Positions 1 to 6,429 of a stretch of 9,175 nucleotides of DNA are shown in pieces. The first letter of the stretch is position 1, and every line of letters starts with the position of its first letter. This stretch comes from Ruminococcus sp. (GTDB taxonomy: Bacteria > Bacillota > Clostridia > Oscillospirales > Acutalibacteraceae), in assembly GCA_004555265.1 (NCBI GenBank), contig SFIQ01000060.1, positions 1 to 9,175 of the forward strand, written 5' to 3'. The notes beneath the pieces were generated by a model. That model was given only the letters and a program-made list of their open reading frames with translations, was not told the origin of the DNA and did no database searches. Made by a program: the position numbers and the translations under genes.

Positions 1-24
1 TAATACAATATTTATGTTTTCCAT
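1..24 (-). CDS. 5' end of an unidentified gene running off the left edge
   Basis: Only the first 8 codons are in the window (MENINIVL). The start is convincing even though the product is not recognisable: an AAAGGAG ribosome site lies 8 bases before the ATG, and a good promoter lies further upstream. The gene diverges from the DUF6809-tnpV operon across a structure-rich spacer of about 550 bases. Nothing can be said about function from 8 residues; in this setting a mobile-element gene is likely, but that is inference. Confidence 0.6.
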
Positions 25-49
25 ATATTCAGCTCCTTTCGTTGGTTAC

Positions 50-78
50 ATTATAGCACACATCGTTCATTTATACAA
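50..78 (-). promoter_or_regulatory. Extended -10 promoter for the left-edge gene
   Basis: Read on the minus strand, 55-50 is a perfect TATAAT preceded by TGC (an extended -10). A partial -35, TTGTAT (78-73), sits 17 bases upstream. Transcription should start near 43, giving a very short leader that carries the AAAGGAG site at 33-39. It fits a vegetative sigma-A promoter. Confidence 0.65.
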
Positions 79-223
79 TAAATCAAAGGTTTAATTTTTT
101 TCAACCTGCGGTTGAAGTCGCTGGTTCAAGTCCATAAGGTCTGGGAAAAGGTGCAATGGTGAAATGGGGTTGTTTTTTACCCCTAAAAACACGAAAAGCC
201 CTCGTATTAACACAAGTATGCTC

Positions 224-341
224 GCAAGCACGAAGTGCAATGCTTGCAAACTTGGGAAAGTTTGCCTTGCGGCGGGAGGCGCCGCATTTTGCTGATGCAA
301 AAGCGTCAAACGTTTCCGTCAGAGTTGCCTAGGCAGCAACT
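224..341. repeat. Run of adjacent perfect hairpins, candidate cis-acting element site
   Basis: Perfect inverted repeats follow one another with almost no spacing: GCAAGCA/TGCTTGC (224-230 with 241-247, enclosing GCAC-GAA-GTGC at 228-238); GCAAACTT-GGGA-AAGTTTGC (246-265); TGCGGCG-GGAGG-CGCCGCA (268-286); TTTTGC-TGAT-GCAAAA (287-302); AGTTGC, 7-base loop, GCAACT (323-341). Between the last two is the palindrome AAACGTTT (308-315). Such density is common in transfer origins, single-strand origins and recombinase-binding regions of mobile elements. The exact role is not determined here. Confidence 0.5.
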
Positions 342-451
342 GATGTTACCCACTGAAGTGATCGGTCAAGTCAAGCAAGAAGATAAAACAAAAAAAGCAG
401 GTCGAATGCGTCGTATACTTAAGGACAGTTTCCGAAAGGTACGAGCATTGC

Positions 452-499
452 GGGCAAGAGAATTGAGAGAAGTTACAGCTTCTCTCTTTTTTCTTGCCC
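452..499 (+). terminator. Two-tier stem-loop with internal T-run, terminator-like
   Basis: The inner stem GAGAGAAG (465-472) / CTTCTCTC (479-486) closes a 6-base loop and is followed at once by six T (487-492), the classic plus-strand Rho-independent terminator form. An outer stem GGGCAAGA (452-459) / TCTTGCCC (492-499) can extend it, so it is also a long DNA inverted repeat. It would shield the downstream operon from upstream transcription. Confidence 0.65.
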
Positions 500-525
500 T
501 TCTTTACTAATATATATCCGTACAT

Positions 526-554
526 TCGACTATCGAGCCCTCTTTAAGTACAAT
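526..554 (+). promoter_or_regulatory. Sigma-A type promoter of the DUF6809-tnpV operon
   Basis: The -10 TACAAT (549-554) differs from consensus at one base. A -35-like TCGACT (526-531, four of six matches) lies exactly 17 bases upstream. The start would be near 561, a few bases before the AAAGGAGGT ribosome site at 569-577. The -10 is half of a perfect 13-base palindrome, TACAAT-T-ATTGTA (549-561), which could serve as an operator. Confidence 0.55.
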
Positions 555-576
555 TATTGTAGAAACTTAAAGGAGG
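538..576 (+). promoter_or_regulatory. Inverted repeat that would mask the ribosome site in read-through RNA
   Basis: CTTTAAG (542-548) pairs perfectly with CTTAAAG (566-572) around the inner palindrome TACAAT-T-ATTGTA. Allowing one wobble and one mismatch, CC at 538-539 pairs with GG at 575-576. The right arm covers the AAAGGAGG ribosome site of the next gene. RNA starting near 561 would lack the left arm and be translated, while RNA arriving from upstream would fold and hide the site. The pairing is seen; the regulatory role is inference. Confidence 0.45.
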
Positions 577-583
577 TATTTTT

Positions 584-883
584 ATGGGTAAGTTTATTGA
601 AGAATTCTACTACGGCAACCTTGATCCACAGGCACGTAGCACGAAGCAGAACAAGGCAGTACAAAAGAAAATGGAAGTATTGATGCTCAATGAAGACTAT
701 CTCACCGAGAATCTTTCGGGCGAAAGCAAAAAGAAATTCCTTGAGTTTGTCAATGCTTGGGGTGTAGTAAATGGTGAATCCAACCTTGATAGCTTTATAA
801 TGGGTTTTCGTCTTGGTGCCAATTTTACATACGACACATTTGTTTCAACTGAATCCCCATTTCAAGATTTATTAAAGGAGTGA
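584..883 (+). CDS. DUF6809-family protein
   Basis: A 99-residue soluble protein that I recognise, by its opening (GKFIEEFYYGNLDPQAR) and its late FIMGFRLGA motif, as the DUF6809 family. This family is common in clostridial integrative elements and has no established biochemical role. It is mostly helical and charged, with no signal peptide or membrane segment. The start is secure: AAAGGAGGT ends 6 bases before the ATG. It is the first gene of a three-gene operon, and its stop codon overlaps the ribosome site region of the next gene. Family assignment is from memory of the motif; function is unknown. Confidence 0.75.
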   Translation: MGKFIEEFYYGNLDPQARSTKQNKAVQKKMEVLMLNEDYLTENLSGESKKKFLEFVNAWGVVNGESNLDSFIMGFRLGANFTYDTFVSTESPFQDLLKE

Positions 884-888
884 GCGAT

Positions 889-1074
889 ATGCGTGATAAA
901 AAGTATTATATTGCGCTTGATGATTTTGAACGCAGGGTTATTGTGAATTGTATGAACGAAATGCGTAACTCACTCATTGAGGATGGTAAATGTACGGATA
1001 CATTGGATGAAGTTCTGTTAATGGTTATCCGCTCAAAGCAAAAGAAATTTAAAGTTGTCTATCAGGAGGCTTGA
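889..1074 (+). CDS. Small protein of unknown function, mobile-element operon
   Basis: A 61-residue charged protein (begins MRDKKYYIALDDFERR) of the kind that often sits between DUF6809 and tnpV genes in clostridial elements; I do not know a function. The start is set at the ATG at 889 because AAAGGAG (874-880) lies 8 bases before it. A GTG at 880 in the same frame falls inside that ribosome site and is unlikely. There is no membrane segment or recognisable DNA-binding motif. It lies 5 bases after DUF6809, and its TGA (1072-1074) nearly touches the start of tnpV, so the three are probably translated together. Confidence 0.7.
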   Translation: MRDKKYYIALDDFERRVIVNCMNEMRNSLIEDGKCTDTLDEVLLMVIRSKQKKFKVVYQEA

Positions 1075-1076
1075 TT

Positions 1077-1457
1077 ATGGAAAAGATTATATACGATGAA
1101 AATAACGGTCTTTGGTATGAACTTCAGGGTGATTATTATTTGCCGCGGCTGAAACTGCCGAAGGACGAAAATGTGCATATCGGTATATGGGGGCAGCGGC
1201 ACTTGAATTATCTGCGAGAAAACAAGCGGGTTCTTCTCTCCGGCTTGCAGCTCAGTGGCAAATTGAATAGTTACCTTGCTGATATTGACAAACAGGCAGA
1301 AGAAATGTGTTCCCGGCTGGTTAAGCAGATGGCAGAGCGTGAGGGTATAACAGAACAGCTCAAGGCAGAGAATCAAGTGGAATGGGTTCGCCAAATGAAT
1401 AACATACGAATCAGAGCAAACGAAATCGTATTACGTGAGCTTATATATAATGCATAG
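1077..1457 (+). CDS. tnpV: TnpV family transposon-encoded protein
   Basis: A 126-residue protein matching the TnpV family, first named in the Tn4451 group of clostridial mobilisable elements. Seen features are an N-terminal LWYELQGDYYLPRL segment, a central GIWGQRHLNYLRE segment and a late EWVRQMNNIRIRANEIV helix, the usual order and length (about 120 residues). Its molecular role is not established; it travels with integrative elements and is not itself a recombinase. The ATG at 1077 follows AGGAGG (1064-1069) by 7 bases; the TTG at 1071 is too close to that site. No tnpX-type large resolvase follows. The gene ends the small operon and is followed by a terminator. Confidence 0.85.
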   Translation: MEKIIYDENNGLWYELQGDYYLPRLKLPKDENVHIGIWGQRHLNYLRENKRVLLSGLQLSGKLNSYLADIDKQAEEMCSRLVKQMAEREGITEQLKAENQVEWVRQMNNIRIRANEIVLRELIYNA

Positions 1458-1464
1458 ATGAACT

Positions 1465-1490
1465 TGGGGATGGTTTGACTGCCGTCCCCA
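1465..1490 (+). terminator. Terminator hairpin after tnpV
   Basis: GGGGATGG (1466-1473) pairs with CCGTCCCC (1482-1489) with one G-T wobble and an 8-base loop, extended by a T-A pair. It lies 8 bases after the tnpV stop. The following bases are T-rich (TTATTATTGTTTATT) but not a pure T-run, so it is a moderate Rho-independent terminator. Confidence 0.6.
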
Positions 1491-1516
1491 TTATTATTGT
1501 TTATTCTGCGTATATC

Positions 1517-1568
1517 AATGCAGAAATAATTTATAAATAAAATGCAGTTACCGCTGTTTCAAATGCAG
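1517..1568. repeat. Three direct copies of AATGCAG between the two convergent operons
   Basis: AATGCAG occurs at 1517-1523, 1541-1547 and 1562-1568, about two helical turns apart (24 and 21 bases). The last two extend to AAATGCAG. They sit in the AT-rich gap between the tnpV terminator and the end of the minus-strand operon. They could be protein-binding repeats or chance; the gap holds no gene. Confidence 0.3.
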
Positions 1569-1574
1569 GCATTT

Positions 1575-3061
1575 TTAATCGAACATTACACCCGGATTGA
1601 GCTGCGCCGGGGAGCGCCAGAGAATACCGTGTTCAAACAAGAACTGAGCTTTTAAATTCCAGTATTCCAGACAGAAATTCATCTGTTTGGCTTTATCTAT
1701 TTTTTCCTCCACCTTGTCAATCACCGCGAGGTATTCCTCCGTTTTTTCAACGGGATCGTTTTTGATGAATCCCCGTCGGTTTTCCTGCGCTGAGAAAAGC
1801 AATTCGCGAATCCTTTCATCCGGCAGACTGCCGGACACGATTGCGACAAGGTCGGAGCAATCGTCAGGTTCATAATAATTTCTTGCTTTGACCGCCAAAT
1901 AAAAACAGTTTTCAAACCCTTCCATGTCCTCAATGCCATATTCTCTGAGTTTCATAAGCTCTGTATGGGCTTGAAGCTGCGGTGTGTAATATTTCACGGA
2001 CATTCCCGCCCGGCACATTTTGTCATATGCTTGGGTGAGATACCAAAGTGCAGGAATGGTTTCCTCCAGCGTTTCTATATCGTTATCCCGCCGGCGAAGC
2101 ACAAGCTCCGCCATTTCCGAAAGATAAGGGCTGTCCATGTAGGTAGGCGACGCATATTCGTGTTCCTTATGGCTTTCAATGATATTGTATAATTCTGCGA
2201 TTCTTTCCAAATCCTCTTGCAAAAAAGGCATGGTATTCCTCCTTGAGAACGGAAATAACAGCTTGACAGAGTAGTAAGGCTTGTCCGCCTTGTCTGCTAT
2301 GATTTTTCGCAGTTCGTCCTCGTCCCGCGCAATCAGTCCGTTTTTATAGAAATAGTTGATTTTATTGGGAACACATTTCGGATAAAGCTCGGTATCAAAG
2401 CAGTGATCGGCGGCAATGTCGGCATCGCACAGATTAAAATAATCATAAGCCGCTCCGCCGAAACGGGAATCCCAGGCTGCATCGGTATGGGCGGTTACAC
2501 CTTTTATACGGGTGATGTTCCAGGAATGAGGCTCCCGCCGCCCGTTTTCGTGTAAAGCCTCTCCTACAACCACAATTGAGGCTATTCCTAACCTGTCGCA
2601 CAGCAACTTATAGGTTTTTGCAAAGCCTTCACAAACACACCGGTCGCGGAGCAGGGCGCCGATTACCGAGAAGCAATCCTTATATGCACACTGAGCTGCT
2701 TGGCAAGCGGACTCATATCCGGCTTTATGCGGTTTTTTATAAATAGATCTACTTTCCTTTCTACCTCTGCCCATAGCTGTTCGGCTTCTTCCTTCGTGTA
2801 GTCGTACTGAAAAATCAACTGAATATACATTGGCGTTTGCTTGACGATTACTCGATGTCGATTGAGATAGAAGAAAACCGGATTGTCAAACAGTACGGCG
2901 GTCATAATCTTCCCCGTGTCTACCGTAAACGCTTTGCCCATACCGGCGTGAAGTGATAACGCCGGTTCAAAGCGAAGAAGCGCTTCGCATATCCGATCAT
3001 ATAGATTTTTCTCACCGTCCGTCAGACGGGAATAATAAAACTTGGAGCCGTTATCGTTCAT
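1575..3061 (-). pseudogene. Transglutaminase-like (cysteine protease fold) protein, frame-broken
   Basis: Two reading frames together make one protein. The first (3061 to 2663) encodes about 126 residues of a helical N-terminal domain, good up to MSPLAKQLSVH, then runs out of frame into a stop. The second is meaningful from AYKDCFSVIGALL (near 2685) to 1575, about 370 residues. It holds the transglutaminase-like core: Cys in RCVCEGFAKTYK, His in PHSWNI and Asp in TDAAWD, then a long helical C-terminal domain. Family members usually have a further stretch, with a VxYD-like motif, between these parts; it is missing, so this is an internal deletion with frameshift rather than one lost base. The start at 3061 has GAGGTG just upstream and lies 27 bases after the PP2C stop. 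Last gene of the operon. A separately restarted second protein is possible but has no good ribosome site. Confidence 0.7.
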
Positions 3062-3088
3062 TTCACACCTCGCCTTATTTTTATTCTG

Positions 3089-3955
3089 TTATTTCCTGTG
3101 CACCCATTCGCTCTTACAGACAAGGTCTGTGTTGACGAGAATGCCCACCGACATATCATCACCGCTGCCTTTTTCGGAAAGAGTCGGCAGATACTCCTCT
3201 AATTGTGCTATGGCGGTTTCCTCATCCGTCTGTGCAAAAGATTTCAGCGTCACGCGGTAAAAATCATACAGCCTTTCATCCCCGGCAAAGCAATCGTCAA
3301 TTCCGTCGCTGCCGATAAATACAGCGGCGGGCAAGGTGCGGCTGAAGCAAAACCGAAATTCTTTGGCAGCATTTTCGTCGCAAAGAGAGGTGGTGACATT
3401 CAAAAAACATTCCTCGTCCCACGGAATCGGCTGTGTAAATTCACCGGTTTCCGATACGGCCACGCACTTTCCATCGCCGATCTGCAGTCCCAGCCAGAAG
3501 TTTTCTGCCAATACTGCGCCGATAAGCGTTGTGCCGTATGCGGCTTGCAGCCGTTCTCCTGCCTCATATCTGCGCCGCGCCTTTTCTGATACGCCGCTTA
3601 GCTCATCTTCATCAAAAGGATGTTGCCTCATATCCTGCTCGACAAGGCTGTTCCAACGAGCGATTATGCTTTTGATCAGTTGTTCCATTCGGGATTGCCG
3701 TTGCTTTTCCGCAGCCGCCGCAGAAAGCGCCGCTATTAGATCGGGATTTTCCATACAGTCCATAAAGGCAACGGCTGCCAATTTGCTCCCTCTGTCGGAG
3801 CGAAAATAATCTGCGCCGCCATGACCGTCGCACACAACAACAAGGCGGCATTCCGTCTTTTCACAGCTTTGCGAACAGTCCTGACAGACCGTGCCGTTTT
3901 TGATATGCGAGGCGCCGATGACTGTCAAATGGAAAGCCCGATAGTCCGTCACCAT
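3089..3955 (-). CDS. PP2C-type Ser/Thr protein phosphatase
   Basis: A 288-residue cytosolic metal-dependent phosphatase expected to remove phosphate from Ser or Thr of proteins phosphorylated by the neighbouring kinase. PP2C motifs appear in order: VVCDGHGGAD near residues 41-49 (metal-binding Asp43), AYGTTLIGAVL near 139-149, IGDG near 159-162, FIGSDGIDD near 213-221 (metal-binding Asp) and GSGDDMSVGIL near 263-272 (final Asp pair). Length and motif order look complete. The ATG overlaps the end of the vWA gene by 7 bases, which implies translational coupling. Together with the vWA and kinase genes it completes a TerY-P-like triad. The enzyme class is well supported; its substrate is inferred from context. 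Confidence 0.92.
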   Translation of the reverse strand: MVTDYRAFHLTVIGASHIKNGTVCQDCSQSCEKTECRLVVVCDGHGGADYFRSDRGSKLAAVAFMDCMENPDLIAALSAAAAEKQRQSRMEQLIKSIIARWNSLVEQDMRQHPFDEDELSGVSEKARRRYEAGERLQAAYGTTLIGAVLAENFWLGLQIGDGKCVAVSETGEFTQPIPWDEECFLNVTTSLCDENAAKEFRFCFSRTLPAAVFIGSDGIDDCFAGDERLYDFYRVTLKSFAQTDEETAIAQLEEYLPTLSEKGSGDDMSVGILVNTDLVCKSEWVHRK

Positions 3956-4680
3956 TCCAGATCACCGTCGTCATCCGGCTCGGCGGCTTTTACCTCGCTT
4001 ATTTTGTCAATCATCTCATCCTGCTTGTTTGCAGCCTCGTCCACGCCGCCTTTGCCGACACCGCTGGACTTTGATCCGATTTGGGATGCAGTAACCGAAA
4101 CGAAACGAATCATTTTGGTGAGCGCTTCCGGCGTATGCACGGTAAGCACCGCTTCTTTATTACCTGTGAATTCGGCAAGTACATCACGGTTCGCATCCTC
4201 GCCGATGGCGACCGCTACCTTGATGGCCTTTTTGAACCAGTTATTCTCTTTGAGCTTTGCGAGGGATGATGCATATTCATCGGTCGGCTCGCCGTCCGAC
4301 AGCAGAAAAATAGCGGGTGCAAAGGAACCGGCCACATCGCCCATAAAGGCTTTACGGGACAGTTTTTCGTTGAGTTGCTTGCAAGCCTCACCGAAATCGG
4401 TCAGTCCGTCCGCCGTCAGAAAGCTCCATGTAAAGTCCTCCGCGTCCATCGGCGCAGGCGTGATCCATCTTGTACCGCTTGAAAATTCCAGCACAGCGAT
4501 TTTGATTGCCGCGTCGGCATTTTCGCCGGATATTTTTCGTATTTCGGGAATAACCTCCTCAATGGCGGAATTGAGCGTTCCCATTTTTGAGCCGTCCATA
4601 CTGCCGGAGGCATCCACCACAAAGAAAAGCGTCATTGTTCTGCGGGAAACCTCCACCGCACCTTCATATATATTTGCCAT
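3949..4680 (-). CDS. TerY-like von Willebrand factor A domain protein
   Basis: A 243-residue soluble protein made almost entirely of one vWA domain. The metal-ion-dependent adhesion site is intact: DASGSM at residues 23-28, the Thr of GLTDFG near 94, and Asp in LLSDGEPTD near 129. No signal peptide, so it acts in the cytosol, like TerY. The last 40 residues are a low-complexity, acidic tail (GVGKGGVDEAAN to DDDGDLEW). Known TerY-type vWA proteins pair with a PP2C phosphatase and a kinase and are thought to bind partners or substrates for them. AAGGAGG (4690-4696) lies 9 bases before the ATG and overlaps the stop of the ancestral kinase frame. Domain assignment is firm; TerY relationship rests on the gene trio. 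Confidence 0.9.
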   Translation of the reverse strand: MANIYEGAVEVSRRTMTLFFVVDASGSMDGSKMGTLNSAIEEVIPEIRKISGENADAAIKIAVLEFSSGTRWITPAPMDAEDFTWSFLTADGLTDFGEACKQLNEKLSRKAFMGDVAGSFAPAIFLLSDGEPTDEYASSLAKLKENNWFKKAIKVAVAIGEDANRDVLAEFTGNKEAVLTVHTPEALTKMIRFVSVTASQIGSKSSGVGKGGVDEAANKQDEMIDKISEVKAAEPDDDGDLEW

Positions 4681-4694
4681 ATGTAAAAACCTCC

Positions 4695-5861
4695 TTATTC
4701 GATCATCCCAGCGCAGTTTGGAAAATGAATCTGTTTTGTTTTGGTTACAACCATCACTTCGTTTTTAGCAATCGGCTTTTGCGTTCCATCCCCGCTCTCG
4801 GCGTTCCAGATTTCATCGCTTTCATACTTCGTATCACCTCGCCGGTGATTTCTCTGAAATCATCGCTGTCCCGGTCGGTGTGGCACCGATAGAGCTTCAT
4901 GCCGGGGAACAAGGCAACCTTGTAGCGGTTCTGCGATAATAACACAGGCGGTCTCGGAATTTTCAGGCCGCAATTTATACATAAGCTGTCGCCGTCAAGA
5001 TTCAGGAATGTTTCCCCACCGCAGGGACATTTCACGATGCAGTCCCGAAGCTGTGTAAAGACGATTTGCCAATCGTTATCGGTAGGGCGGGGCTCCTGCC
5101 CGTTCATAGCGTTCTTGGAAAATGCTTTCAAGAACTGCTCACGAATGAATTTGGGATACACCGGCCAAAAGCGCAAAGCGTTCGCATGGATGCCGTGTAC
5201 CGGGCGGTTGGAATCATCCGTTTTATCATAAATAAATACCGGCTCTTTGCCATAAAATTTCAGTTCCAGTTCTTCCGTCAGGCAGGGATGCTCCACCACG
5301 CGCTTTCCCTCCAGCGGATGGTCTAAAAACAAAAGACGGAACAGCACAACGGCCAGTGAAAACCGATCGGTCATAATATCCGGTGAGCGCGTCGCCGGTT
5401 GCCGGATCAAGGAAGAAGTTCCCGTCGTTCAGATCCTGATAGGAAAAGCCCTTGCGGTGCAGCTCCCGAAAGCCGTTGGTGATATTCAGCGCCGCATTGG
5501 CAGCCGCGGACAGAGAAGAAAAATGAACCTTTGCCAGCAGGAAATCCGAAAACTCCCTGTAATTTGACGGGCGCAGCTTCATAACATATCCAAAGCTGCC
5601 GTTCTTTTCCCCGGTCAGAAACTCCGGCCACAGAAATGCCGGAGAGGGCGCCCCCTGACGGATATTGTTTTCAAGATTCTGATAAAATCGGCGGGGATTC
5701 TGCAGGGCGGTTTTGTGATACCACTTCAGCGCATACTCCTGCCCGGTCACACGGACACGGTACACCGTGCCTTGACCGCCCTCGCCGAGTTTTGCGATCA
5801 CTTCGGCTGACTGACCGTTTTGCAACGGAATCCTGCTGCCTTTTGTAAAATACTGTTCCAT
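4695..5861 (-). pseudogene. Ser/Thr protein kinase with C-terminal zinc ribbon, broken at two places
   Basis: Three frames make up one ancestral kinase. Frame one (5861 to about 5385) encodes the N-lobe and catalytic loop: glycine loop GEGGQGTV (residues 26-33), Lys46 in ALKWYH, catalytic YQDLNDGN (Asp143, Asn148), then DPATGDAL. Frame two (about 5386 to 4820) resumes at SPDIMTDRFSLAVVLF, the F-helix region, and continues through a zinc ribbon CPCGG...CINCG to EVIRSMK. Frame three (about 4811 to 4695) carries the tail IWNAESGDGTQK to CAGMIE and ends in a TAA that overlaps the vWA ribosome site. The DFG-like and APE-like activation segment, roughly 40 residues, is absent at the first break, so the product cannot be an active kinase as written. 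AAGGGAG lies 6 bases before the ATG. Kinase identity is firm; whether the breaks are real or assembly errors is open. Confidence 0.8.
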
Positions 5862-5872
5862 AGACTGCTCCC

Positions 5873-6418
5873 TTATGAACGGTCAATGCCAAAGCGGATG
5901 CCGTCAATGCGGTCTTTGCCCTCACCGAAGAAGAAATAGGCGTAGCCGTCGATATTGTCGAGAAAACCCGTGCTTTCAGCCAGCGGATCAAATTGCAGCA
6001 GCAGTTCCTCGTCCGTTTCATAGCCGGAGGAAGGGACGCCGAACAGCCGAATCCCGTCAGAGGCTTCATCGGCAGGCTCAAAGCTCATGAGCCAATCCTC
6101 ATTCAAATGAGCAAACTGCGGTTCTGCTTCGTTGAAATCGTCAATCACCACATTCGGCTCGCCGTCATAATAATACGCCATCGCCTGATAGGGGTACATC
6201 TCCACATCGAGGAAAAGATAAAGATATCCCGTGTGCGGCAGTTTGTTTTCCGTGTCGAGTTCTGCGATATCCGAAAGCCGTATCTGTCCAAAGAAGATAA
6301 CATCCTCCGAAAACCGCTCCTGCCACTCTGCCGGAATCGCCGGCGCACCGAAGAATTTACTTGCGCCACAGTCGTGCTTTTCGTCCGCTTTTTTTATTTT
6401 AATTCCAATCGCATTCAT
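5873..6418 (-). CDS. DUF1963/YwqG-like protein
   Basis: A 181-residue acidic soluble protein resembling the DUF1963 (YwqG) family. Visible family-like elements are FFGAPAIPAEW near residues 22-32, FFGQIRLSDIAELD near 42-55, LPHTGYLYLFLDV near 60-72, LLLQFDPLAE near 139-148 and a closing GYAYFFF. These match the usual order: an opening price-tag-like G-P-x-P segment, an F-x-G-Q-I strand, then G-x-L-Y-F-F. It is shorter than YwqG itself (about 260 residues). The family has no settled biochemical function. AGGAGGT (6425-6431) overlaps the previous stop and lies 6 bases before the ATG. Its stop overlaps the kinase ribosome site, so it is tightly coupled within the operon. Confidence 0.75.
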   Translation of the reverse strand: MNAIGIKIKKADEKHDCGASKFFGAPAIPAEWQERFSEDVIFFGQIRLSDIAELDTENKLPHTGYLYLFLDVEMYPYQAMAYYYDGEPNVVIDDFNEAEPQFAHLNEDWLMSFEPADEASDGIRLFGVPSSGYETDEELLLQFDPLAESTGFLDNIDGYAYFFFGEGKDRIDGIRFGIDRS

Positions 6419-6429
6419 AGCCGTACCTC

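Larger units (their letters stand above)
79..525. other. Non-coding, structure-rich spacer
   Basis: About 450 bases with no convincing gene. The two open frames here (91-309 minus, 235-510 plus) lack placed ribosome sites and their codons run through hairpins. A perfect 7-bp hairpin lies at 100-116 (TTCAACC, loop TGC, GGTTGAA), the hairpin run at 224-341 and the stem-loop at 452-499. An 8-bp inverted repeat, GTCGAATG at 401-408 and CATTCGAC at 523-530, encloses the last of these. The region could be a mobilisation or recombination site, or a structured leader RNA; no relaxase or recombinase gene in the window decides between them. Confidence 0.5.

Noticed and set aside
123..133. GGTTCAAGTCC, resembling the T-loop of a tRNA
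   Set aside because: The flanking bases do not form the needed 5-bp stem, and no anticodon arm or acceptor stem can be drawn around it.
91..309. A 72-residue minus-strand open frame with a hydrophobic middle
   Set aside because: It has no ribosome site, overlaps the hairpin run and lies upstream of the promoter of the left-edge gene.
235..510. A 91-residue plus-strand open frame with basic stretches
   Set aside because: It starts at a GTG without a placed ribosome site, and its codons run through several perfect hairpins and the terminator-like stem-loop, which better explain the sequence.
2663..2774. Programmed ribosomal frameshift joining the two transglutaminase-like frames
   Set aside because: No slippery heptamer lies in the overlap, and expected residues appear to be missing, which frameshifting would not explain.
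3821..4768. A 315-residue open frame on the plus strand opposite the vWA and PP2C genes
   Set aside because: The minus-strand frames here have firm vWA and PP2C motifs. The plus frame has Ser/Ala-rich, motif-free sequence typical of an antisense shadow.
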